A stretch of 26,489 bases of DNA. Origin: JAQTTT01 sp041652755 (GTDB lineage: Archaea > Nanobdellota > Nanobdellia > Tiddalikarchaeales > Tiddalikarchaeaceae). A program made the translations under genes and the position numbers. The notes under the pieces were generated by a model, which saw nothing but the letters and a program-made list of their open reading frames with translations, had not been told where the DNA came from and did not search any database. Below are positions 1 through 8,500 of the stretch, piece after piece; the stretch's first letter is position 1, and every line of letters begins with the position of its first letter. The stretch spans positions 1 to 26,489 of the forward strand of contig JBAZGS010000011.1 in the NCBI GenBank assembly GCA_041652755.1. The letters are read 5' to 3'.

Positions 1-1864
1 AAAGAGGGCATAACAAAACTTCATTCTGCTCCACATCCTTATTAGTTACGCAAACACTGTAGCCTTTAGTTGCCAAATCAATGCAAGCATCATCAAATGA
101 AGGCATTCCCTTAAAAGATGATTGATAAGCTGGTGTGAAATAAAGCAGTGACTCAGCAGTTTTATTAGAGCTCAAAGTGCTGTTTATGTTTTCATTAAAA
201 ATGGTGTTGCAATAATCTTGCACGCTATCATAGCTTGAAGCTTCTTCCAAATAATTAGTGCATGTAAAATCCTTATTGTCAAATAATGCTGTTTTATTCT
301 TGTTATAACCATAGCTTCCGTAATAAGTTGTTCCAAGAGAGCCTTTATAGCTGGTTTCCCAATTGCTGACTTTTTCGCATTGCCCTAAATTTTCAGGCAA
401 ATACAGCACTAATTTTGGATTATTAACCAAACCATCTCCTTTTTGGCTCCAAGCTAATTTAAGCAATACTTGATCAGTATCTTTAGTGTCATAATTAACA
501 ACAACTGGCTGCTGGCCAACATCCATACTTAATAATATTTTACCAAAACTGCTAGTGCTTAAAGGATTCCCAATATTCATAGGAGAAATCAAATAAGCAT
601 TGTAATCAATGAATGATAATGGGAAAACACTTGTTGTATGATAATGAACCAAGATATTGCTTCTTATTTTGCAAACCTGCTCCATAACATCTGCAGCAAG
701 CCTTGTTTTGAAAGGAACATTGACTGTTTTTGGAACACCTTTTGGCAAATTAGTAATTGCTTCAGTGTAAGTTGAACCCTTGTCCCCTACTGTGAAATTA
801 ACCTCGCAAATATTGCAGATAGAACCATCTGAGCCAAAGCAGTAAGGGCTTCTTAATGCAGACATCTGCAAAGACAAGTCCTGCAGCTCAAACTTTGCCC
901 TGTTTTGGAAAGTGATTGAAGCAACAAGTATTGACTCATCGCATAATCTTCCCTGGATGCTGAAGCTTGAGCTGACAACATCATCAGTGATTAATTCATA
1001 AGTAGGGCCCATTCTTTTTTCAGTCTGCCCAGTCTTGACAATATACGTTGACTTATAATAGCTTAATGGGGAGATTGAGCTGAAACTGCCTATAGTTGAC
1101 GCTCCTGCTCCTGCACTTGAAGTTGTTGAAACAATCCATAAATTAGCAAACAAAGTTGGAAACATGAAACTAAGCATGTAAGCCGCAAAGCTTCCTGCAG
1201 TAATTAATATTAAACCTAAACTATTTCCACTTGCCCATGTGCTGCTTAATAATAAAATTAAAGGAACAGTAATAATTAATTGCATTATTCCTCCATAAAG
1301 GCTTCCTCCAAAAAATGAGAAAGGGCTGGAGACTAAAACCCATAATGAAGTTACCAGCAGAGTTGTTAAAGCAATTGTTCTTAAGATTTTAAAGAGCAAA
1401 ACCGGAAGCTCTGATTTTACCTTAGTAGATTCATTCCATTTTTTTTTCTCATCGTCAGATAATCCATCATAATACTTTGCAGTTTTGAATGTTCCTTCAG
1501 AATTAACATAATACAGTTTGCTTTCTGCAAAAATTGCCTTAAATAATTGTATTATTACTGAACCAGTTACTCCTAAAAGTGTCCAAAAAATAAATGATGA
1601 AAATATTGAATTAATATTAGGATTTGTAATAATAATAATAATAAAAGTCACTAAAAAAACTATTGGGATTAAAAAATCAATAGGAGTCTCACTTTTTGAA
1701 GCAAGAAAAAATAAGATAATGTCTCCTATAATAAAAACTATTACAGTAATGCCTAAAATAACACCACTTGAAGCTAATGCTCCTGGAAGTATAAAAAAAG
1801 AAAAAATCATTAATGAAAATATTAAAACAAGCAAAGTATCATTTTTTTTATCTGTATTTCCCAT
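1..1864 (-). CDS. Large polytopic membrane protein with extracytoplasmic domain, C-terminus cut off by window edge
   Basis: I read this frame by hand: it is open from an ATG at 1864 to the left edge, about 621 codons with no stop. The first third is strongly hydrophobic, with about seven predicted membrane segments, starting with LLVLIFSLMIFSFFILPGAL near residue 11 and ending near residue 245. A charged loop (DDEKKKWNES) separates segments 4 and 5. The rest, from about residue 250, is soluble and holds Cys pairs such as YCFGSDGSICNIC plus N-glycosylation sequons, which suggests it lies outside the cell. The start is firm: a perfect GGAGGT lies 8 bases upstream, inside the preceding gene, and the upstream stop and this ATG share one base (TAATG). 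It is the third gene of a membrane operon. I do not recognise the family. Confidence 0.85.
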   Translation of the reverse strand, partial: MGNTDKKNDTLLVLIFSLMIFSFFILPGALASSGVILGITVIVFIIGDIILFFLASKSETPIDFLIPIVFLVTFIIIIITNPNINSIFSSFIFWTLLGVTGSVIIQLFKAIFAESKLYYVNSEGTFKTAKYYDGLSDDEKKKWNESTKVKSELPVLLFKILRTIALTTLLVTSLWVLVSSPFSFFGGSLYGGIMQLIITVPLILLLSSTWASGNSLGLILITAGSFAAYMLSFMFPTLFANLWIVSTTSSAGAGASTIGSFSSISPLSYYKSTYIVKTGQTEKRMGPTYELITDDVVSSSFSIQGRLCDESILVASITFQNRAKFELQDLSLQMSALRSPYCFGSDGSICNICEVNFTVGDKGSTYTEAITNLPKGVPKTVNVPFKTRLAADVMEQVCKIRSNILVHYHTTSVFPLSFIDYNAYLISPMNIGNPLSTSSFGKILLSMDVGQQPVVVNYDTKDTDQVLLKLAWSQKGDGLVNNPKLVLYLPENLGQCEKVSNWETSYKGSLGTTYYGSYGYNKNKTALFDNKDFTCTNYLEEASSYDSVQDYCNTIFNENINSTLSSNKTAESLLYFTPAYQSSFKGMPSFDDACIDLATKGYSVCVTNKDVEQNEVLLCPL

Positions 1865-2124
1865 TATCTAAAACCTCCTATATATATTATTAATATGGCT
1901 AACATTATACCTATAACCTGTATTAAAGGATCTGGGGATGATGCAAAAAATGCAGAACCTAACCCTATTATGTAAGGAAATACAAAAAATGCAAGAATCA
2001 TTAGAAATCCTATTAATAAAATTATTGCCTTAGTTCTATCAGCGCTTATTCCACCATTTGAACCTAAAGAATCTTTAATAACTTGAGTCATTGAAACTCT
2101 TTTTTTATCTTTATCATCAGCCAT
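1864..2124 (-). CDS. Small two-TM membrane protein, middle gene of membrane operon
   Basis: About 86 residues: a charged N-terminus (MADDKDKKRVSMTQVIKDSL) followed by two hydrophobic segments, AIILLIGFLMILAFFVFPYI and LIQVIGIMLAILIIYIGGF. The frame can also open at a GTG at 2133, which overlaps the previous stop as GTGA. I prefer the ATG at 2124 because GAGTGA sits 5 bases before it. Its last codons encode Gly-Gly and at the same time form the GGAGGT ribosome site of the next gene, so translation of the two is probably coupled. The family is not recognised. Overlaps on both sides suggest it is a stoichiometric partner of the flanking membrane proteins. Confidence 0.8.
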   Translation of the reverse strand: MADDKDKKRVSMTQVIKDSLGSNGGISADRTKAIILLIGFLMILAFFVFPYIIGLGSAFFASSPDPLIQVIGIMLAILIIYIGGFR

Positions 2125-2129
2125 ATCAT

Positions 2130-3299
2130 TCACTCATACAGTTTTATGTTATTTATTATTATTCTTCCATTAGGGCTTGATATTTTCAAATTATTAGCCT
2201 TCTCTGAGAAATACCTTATTGGAATCTCCAATTGATTAACCCCTAAGACTAGCTTAGTTGAAGGATAAATAAAAGTGGCATCTTTTGAAAGAAGATTAAT
2301 AAAAATATCCCCTTTCTCGATAATTCCGGTAACATTCATGTATAAGACTAGATTGCTTAACCCGAACGCATTCTCAGCCAAGTCAAAGACAAAATACCTT
2401 TCGCTCATTCCGCTTGGAAGCGAGTAAAACTTCATTGAAACATTGGATAAGTAATACTCAGCCCCTTTGGTTGACTGCAAAGTAATAGTATTAGCAGTGT
2501 CAGTCAATGGAATATCAGCCAAATCAATTGAGATTTTATTAGTCAAATTATTAAGTGAACCTTGGAATACTTTCCTATTGTTAATATTGATTATTGCATC
2601 ATATTCAGTGAATTGCGTTGGGTTAAAATTAAGCTCCATTAGTTCAGCCAATGATGCAGTAGGATTAAGGTAAAAAGTCTTAGTGTCATTTCCTTTCTCT
2701 TCATAATACTCATAATTGTAAAGCTTCACTGAATCAAACACGCATTTTTGGGAGTTAAAGATTGAGTTTCCGTTGAACTTGCAGAGAAGTTCAATATCTT
2801 TGCCTAATGAACTAACTGAAGTGAAAGGTATTTTTACAGAGATTTTTGAATTGCTTATAAGCTCGTTTTCGTAATAAACTGTGCCATTCATTTTAACCTG
2901 AATCTTAGGAGTGCCAACAATGCTTCCAGTATTCATTTCCAGCTCAACAAGGCTGTAATCCCCATTTATGTTAATGTTGTTATTGCCGTTGTAAAAAAGG
3001 GTTGCATCAAGCGAAGTGTATTCATAATTGCTCAGCAGCATTTTGACAAAGGAATAAGAAACCCTCATATCGCTGACAGTTGTTGAATAAAGCAGTGTCC
3101 CGTTGCTTTGGCCAATTTCACCAACATTAGCTTTGAAATAAGAATAATCAATTGGGCCCTCATCAATTTCAGAGCCAGTGTCATTAATGCCGAACAATAA
3201 CTCATACCTTTGCTGAGGAGGAATCCATAATAAGTACCAGATAAGCAACGCCATTACAGTCAAAATAACTGCAGGAACTGCTGTCTGGCTTTTATTCAT
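2130..3299 (-). CDS. Single-pass membrane-anchored extracytoplasmic protein, first gene of membrane operon
   Basis: 389 residues. One hydrophobic segment near residues 8-26 (AVPAVILTVMALLIWYLLWI) acts as a signal anchor. The remainder reads as a beta-rich extracytoplasmic domain with many Asn and Ser residues, sequons (NGT, NVT, NVS) and a Cys pair (LLCKFNG, QKCVFDS) that could form a disulfide. There are no catalytic motifs I can name. It opens a transcription unit: a TATA box (GATTTATAAAA on the minus strand) is centred 28 bases before the ATG, so the mRNA is probably leaderless. The stop overlaps the possible GTG start of the following small protein. The coding frame is secure; the function is unknown. 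Confidence 0.85.
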   Translation of the reverse strand: MNKSQTAVPAVILTVMALLIWYLLWIPPQQRYELLFGINDTGSEIDEGPIDYSYFKANVGEIGQSNGTLLYSTTVSDMRVSYSFVKMLLSNYEYTSLDATLFYNGNNNININGDYSLVELEMNTGSIVGTPKIQVKMNGTVYYENELISNSKISVKIPFTSVSSLGKDIELLCKFNGNSIFNSQKCVFDSVKLYNYEYYEEKGNDTKTFYLNPTASLAELMELNFNPTQFTEYDAIININNRKVFQGSLNNLTNKISIDLADIPLTDTANTITLQSTKGAEYYLSNVSMKFYSLPSGMSERYFVFDLAENAFGLSNLVLYMNVTGIIEKGDIFINLLSKDATFIYPSTKLVLGVNQLEIPIRYFSEKANNLKISSPNGRIIINNIKLYE

Positions 3300-3321
3300 A
3301 CTAAGAAAATAATAGTTATTA

Positions 3322-3333
3322 TTTTATAAATCT
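3322..3333 (-). promoter_or_regulatory. TATA box of membrane operon
   Basis: The minus strand reads AGATTTATAAAA, a good archaeal BRE/TATA sequence, centred about 28 bases before the ATG at 3299. That spacing places the transcription start at or next to the ATG. Confidence 0.65.
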
Positions 3334-3363
3334 TTTTTAAAAAAAAATAAGGTATTTTTTTTC

Positions 3364-3378
3364 AAAAGATTTTTTAAC
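3364..3378 (+). promoter_or_regulatory. TATA box of Hel308 gene
   Basis: AAAAGATTTTTTAAC is centred about 30 bases before the ATG at 3404. It lies back-to-back with the promoter of the minus-strand operon in a 104-base divergent spacer. No ribosome site is visible, which fits a leaderless transcript. Confidence 0.6.
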
Positions 3379-3403
3379 ACATCAACTATTCCAATTAATT
3401 AGC

Positions 3404-5509
3404 ATGAATAATCTGCCAAGAATCATAAATGAAATGCTTAAAAAAAAAGGAATAACTGAATTAAGGCCTCCTCAGCAGTTAGCTATTGATAAAGGAATAA
3501 TGAAAGGAAATAATGTTGTAATCAGCAGCGCGACTGGCAGCGGAAAAACTTTGGCTGCTGAAATAGCTATGGTTAATCATTTTGAAAAAGGGCAAAAAAC
3601 TTTGTACATTGTCCCTTTGAAAAGCTTGGCTTCTGAGAAATACAAATCATTCAAAGAGGATTATTCCGAACATGGAGTAAAGGTTGGAGTTAGCATTAGC
3701 GATTTTGACTCGCAGGATTACAAATTAAAAGACTATGATATTATCATAAGCACTGCTGAGAAAGTTGACAGCCTAATCAGGCATGGCGCTGAATTTATCA
3801 GGAATGTTTCCTGCATAATAATTGATGAAATCCACTTAATTGATGACTACTCAAGAGGGCCCACATTAGAGGTGCTAATTACCATCATTAAAAAATTATT
3901 GCCTAAGGCTCAATTAATTGCTTTAAGCGCAACAATAAGCAATGATTTTGAAATAAGCAAATGGCTTAATGCCGAGCTTGTGAAGAGCGATTACCGAGCA
4001 GTCAAGCTCTATGAAGGAGTATATTTGAATGGGTTAATTGAATTCAACAACAATAAAACTCTAAATATTGCCAGCTCATCATTTGCTGAGAAAGATGTTG
4101 CTATGGACACATTAAGCATTAACAAGCAAATAATATTTTTTTTAGGCAGCAGAAGAAATGCGCAAAGCTTGGCAAATAGGCTGTCCGTTTATGCTGATAA
4201 AATATTAAGCAATGAAGACAAAGGGGAGCTGGATATTTTGGCTGACAAAGTATTGTATTCATTAGAGCAGCCGACAGAGCAGTGCAATTTGCTATCAGAG
4301 TGCATAAGGAAAGGGGTTGCTTTCCATCATGCGGGTTTAATACAAAAGCAGAAAGATTTGGTGGAAAAAGGATTCAAAGAAAGATTAATCAAGATTATTT
4401 GCGCAACTCCCACTTTGGCAGCAGGGATTAACCTGCCTGCGTTTAGAGTTGTGGTAAGGGACCTAAAAAGGTTCAGCGCTTTGCAAGGAAGCTACTTTAT
4501 TCCAGTGCTGGAAGTGAAGCAAATGTTTGGAAGAGCTGGAAGGCCTGGACTGGAAGATTATGGAGAAGCAATAACTTTAGCAAAAAGCGAGGATGAAAAA
4601 AAAGACATTTTTGACGAATATATCTATGGCGATGTTGAGAATGTCTATTCAAAATTAAGCTCTGAGCCTCATTTAAGAACCCATGTTTTAAGCCTTGTTT
4701 CGAATAATTTTTGCCACTCATTAAATGAGCTTAAGGACTTTTTTAAAAACACGTTCTTTGCAGTTCAGTACAAAAACTTGGATGAAATCAACAGATTAAT
4801 TGACAAAATAGTTGATGAACTATTATTTTACGGATTCATTGACAAGAGCAAGGATTTAATAACGTTTACGCTTTTAGGCAAAAGAGTAAGCGAATTATAC
4901 CTTGACCCTTTGGTTGCTTACAATATCATTAACGGGATTATGAAATCAAAAAGCGTAAGCATTAACTCATTTAACATGCTTCAATGCTTATGCTACAGCA
5001 AAGGTTTAACCTTATTAAGCATTAAGAACTTGGAAGTGATGAATCTTTTGAGTCTTGTTAAAAAAAGCTACTTATTAACAGATGAGCCAAGCTCATTTGA
5101 TTTAGAATACGATGATTTTTTAAGAAGCATAAAAACTGCAATGCTCTTTGAATCCTGGATTAATGAAATAAATGAGCAGCAAATAATTGATGAATTTAAG
5201 ATTTATCCTGGGGATTTGAGAAACATGCTTTCAAGCATTGATTGGCTTATTTATTCAATGGCTGAATTGTCAAAAATAATGGATGAAAAAAATATTTTAG
5301 GATTCCTCAAAAGAATGAGAATAAGGATAAGCTATGGAATAAAGGATGAATTGTTTGAGCTGGTCTCAATCAAAGGAATCGGAAGGGTTAGGGCAAGGAA
5401 ACTGTTTAGCCAAGGGATTAAATCTGTTGGGGATATCTTGAAAACTGGCTATGAAAAACTTTCCAGCATTATTGGCCCAGGCATTGCAAAAAAAATCAAA
5501 AAAGAATAA
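3404..5509 (+). CDS. hel308: Hel308 (Hjm) family superfamily 2 DNA helicase
   Basis: 701 residues, the normal length for this ATP-dependent 3'-5' helicase, which acts on stalled replication forks. Motifs in order: Q-motif region LRPPQQLAI (20-28), Walker A ATGSGKT (43-49), Walker B DEIH (141-144), motif III SAT (175-177) and motif VI QMFGRAGRP (373-381). A winged-helix and ratchet region follows. The C-terminus carries a helix-hairpin-helix around IKGIGRVRARKLF (656-668) and a second GPGIAKKI near the end, as in the Hel308 autoinhibitory domain 5. The ATG at 3404 is preceded by a TATA box and no Shine-Dalgarno. The stop is only 8 bases from the stop of the convergent giant surface gene. All catalytic motifs are present, so it should be active. 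Confidence 0.95.
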   Translation: MNNLPRIINEMLKKKGITELRPPQQLAIDKGIMKGNNVVISSATGSGKTLAAEIAMVNHFEKGQKTLYIVPLKSLASEKYKSFKEDYSEHGVKVGVSISDFDSQDYKLKDYDIIISTAEKVDSLIRHGAEFIRNVSCIIIDEIHLIDDYSRGPTLEVLITIIKKLLPKAQLIALSATISNDFEISKWLNAELVKSDYRAVKLYEGVYLNGLIEFNNNKTLNIASSSFAEKDVAMDTLSINKQIIFFLGSRRNAQSLANRLSVYADKILSNEDKGELDILADKVLYSLEQPTEQCNLLSECIRKGVAFHHAGLIQKQKDLVEKGFKERLIKIICATPTLAAGINLPAFRVVVRDLKRFSALQGSYFIPVLEVKQMFGRAGRPGLEDYGEAITLAKSEDEKKDIFDEYIYGDVENVYSKLSSEPHLRTHVLSLVSNNFCHSLNELKDFFKNTFFAVQYKNLDEINRLIDKIVDELLFYGFIDKSKDLITFTLLGKRVSELYLDPLVAYNIINGIMKSKSVSINSFNMLQCLCYSKGLTLLSIKNLEVMNLLSLVKKSYLLTDEPSSFDLEYDDFLRSIKTAMLFESWINEINEQQIIDEFKIYPGDLRNMLSSIDWLIYSMAELSKIMDEKNILGFLKRMRIRISYGIKDELFELVSIKGIGRVRARKLFSQGIKSVGDILKTGYEKLSSIIGPGIAKKIKKE

Positions 5510-5517
5510 GCAAGTTT

Positions 5518-8500
5518 TCATCTTTCTTTAATGGGTATCAGTTTAGCTATATCTGTTCTTAAAATATAGATTAATGATAAAGATGATAATATTATTGCTG
5601 AAATCAAATACACTAATGCAGCTTCTTTATTATCCCTTGCTAATGAGATGAATGCTGTCAAAGGATTAGTGCTTACTTCTTTTTCTAATACCTTAAATGA
5701 AGTAAGTGACAAATCTTCATCAGACCTTGTAAGGAATGAATAACTCATGCTTATTGACTCCCCTGGAGCCAATGATTCAATTACATAATACACTTTTGAA
5801 TCCTTGAAATTCGCTAATGATTCAACTATTGAATCCTCTGGCAATTCAAAATAAACTGTAACATTGGTAAGGGTTTCATTAAAGTCATTAGTGATAGTTC
5901 TTGTTATTTCATATTTTGTGTTGTTGACATTGTTAATGCTGACCTTTAAAGCGCTTACATTAACCAGCATGCTAATCCCGCTTAATGATTCATTGAATGA
6001 ATAAGATTCATTGAAAACTGAATAGTTCATTTTTTTAAGCAACTCGGATGAGGCTTTATAATAAGCTCCTGAAACATTATAAGGCTCTTTAAGTAAGTTA
6101 TTTTTTATTATTTCAAAAGTCAGCTTTTGGTCAAGGGTCAATAATTTGCTTATTTCATTCAAAACATTGAAGTCAATCAATGAATTGTTCACTATTGCTG
6201 AATCATTTGTTAAAGTGATGTTTTTTGTGCTAAATGTTTCTGAATCATTCTGCTCATCATTTGTGTCATTAGCTGGAGGAGGTACAACTGTAGGAGTTGA
6301 AGGAGTATATGGTGGAGTATATGGTGGAGTGTATGGAGGAATGGTTGTGTTTTGAGAAGGGGTGTTTATTCTTCCATAAACTATGTTGCTGTAATTTCCT
6401 GCTTGGCCGTATGAATTGAAAGCCCTTAATTTATAGTAATAATCAGTGTCATTCACTATTGAATTGTCAGTATAAGTGGTTGTGAGCACTGTTGAAATAA
6501 GGGTGTATGTTCCATTGATTGAATTAGCCCTGTATACTGAATAATTGGTTGCTTGGCTAACAGCATTCCAATTCAATAAAATGCTTGATGTCTGATTAGT
6601 CAATGACGCTATTATTGCTGTGTTTAATACTGGGTCCGCTCTCTTGCTGTAAGTCACTAGCGATTCCTTGTAATAGCTTGATTCGTTCTCTGTTACTAAA
6701 ATCTTGAAAGTTTTGTTCTCGCAATTTCCAGAGCTTACATTGAAGATTACTTCCCTGTTCAATGTATTATTGTTTATTGTGACTTCTTCAAACATCTTAT
6801 CTGAAAATAATCCTGAGCCAAGAAGCAATGAAACATTAACTAATGCGTTTGCTCCGGTGTTGTTAAGCAATACTCTCACTGTTAAATTCTCCGACTCATC
6901 TATGACATTATTATAAATGATTGATTGGGATATTATTGGCTTAGTCAATGCAATATTTTTTTCAATGTTTTCATAATTCCCTGATTCAACCTTTATCCCA
7001 ATTGCAAACTCTCCTGAATAATCCCCTCTTACTGTCCAATTAATCTCTTTATAAGTTCCATTGGTGATATTCCCTAATAATATTGTTTGATTTCCTGAAA
7101 CTAGATTAACTCCGCTTGGAAGGACTATTGTTGCATTCGCATTATAAGCAGTCTCGTTTCCATAATTATAGACTTGAGCAATAACGCTGCTGTCATACAA
7201 ATTGCTTATCTTTGGCACAACAATTATATCAGTGCTTAATATTGGAGATTTTGGCATCACTACAGTTAATGATTTATTAACTGAAGCTAATTGAACATCT
7301 TCCCCTTGAAGGGATGAATTTACCCAAAAACTATAATTACCTTCTAAAGATGGGCTTGTGAGATTATACTTGAAAGAGATTGATGAATGGTTCATCAGAT
7401 TAATCCCTGTATTATTAGCTGGAATAAAGTTTGCTGAAAAATCCGCATACGGAGTGTTGTCCAGTAAATAATCATTATTCATAGTGTTTGTTGCATAAAT
7501 TGTTGCGCTAATATTATTATTAGGCATTGATTTGCCTGAAAACAAGATGTCAATGATTATTTTTTCAATAGCATAATGGCTCTGCAAAAATGAAGTCAAA
7601 GAGTTGTCAAATGAATTGAACTCATTAGGCACTTTTGCAACAACTGTGATGTTATGGGTTCCTTTTGAAAAATTCAAGCTTAATGCTTTTGATTCAACTG
7701 ATTGCCCTGCATTTATCAGGAATGAATCATTGTAAGCCAATAGTCCGTTGTCAAAATAAAGCACTTGCACAGTTGCATTTCTAAGCCCGTTATTCTTTAT
7801 CATTGAAGACAAATTATAATAATTATTCACTATTGCTTCATTAGGGAGGGTCAATGACTGAACAACTAAATCATTTCCAGTGATGTTGTAGGCAATCACT
7901 GCTGAGCTGACAGTGTAAACTGAATCTGTTATGTTTGCCTTTAAGTAGCATGTTCCATAAGTGCAAATCTCGGTTGTTTCTTCAATATTCCACTCGCAAG
8001 AAGTGCTGATTGATTGGCAGTTTGGCAATTCATAAAATGTTAGGTTATTATTGCTCAGGTAATATGAATAATTCAATATGACATTGTCAATTGGGAAATC
8101 AGGGTCATGGCTTTTTGTTGCATTTAGTAGCTTAATCTTGTCAGAGTATGAGCTGTTGAATTCAAGCACAGCAATTGGAGCCTCTTGAATCATGTTTACT
8201 GGAACATTAATTAATTTTGATTCATTGAAGTTTCCATAATTATCATAGGCTACTGCTGAAATATTGATGAATGAATTCTCTAAATTGCTTAAAACAGTCC
8301 AGTTGTAATTATAGGGAGAGGTTATGTTTGAGCCAATCAAGTAAGTATTGTTGAAATAATATGTCACGTTTGCTATTCCTGAAGCATCGCTGAATAGTCC
8401 TGATAAATCAATGCTTGATTGGTTTATTATTGAAATATTGTTTAGCTCAGCCAAAGGATTAATGGTGTCAACAGATAGTTCTAAATAATCACTAAGGAAT

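Noticed and set aside
1628..1643. AAT microsatellite
   Set aside because: It simply encodes an Ile run in a membrane helix; AT-rich codon use explains it.
1518..1871. 117-codon plus-strand frame, Lys/Ile rich
   Set aside because: It is antisense to the well-supported membrane protein frame (1-1864), which has a GGAGGT site and operon overlap. Its composition is that of a reverse-strand shadow.
6146..6355. Plus-strand frame with a GGVYGGVYGG stretch
   Set aside because: It is the complement of the PPYT stalk repeat, not a gene.
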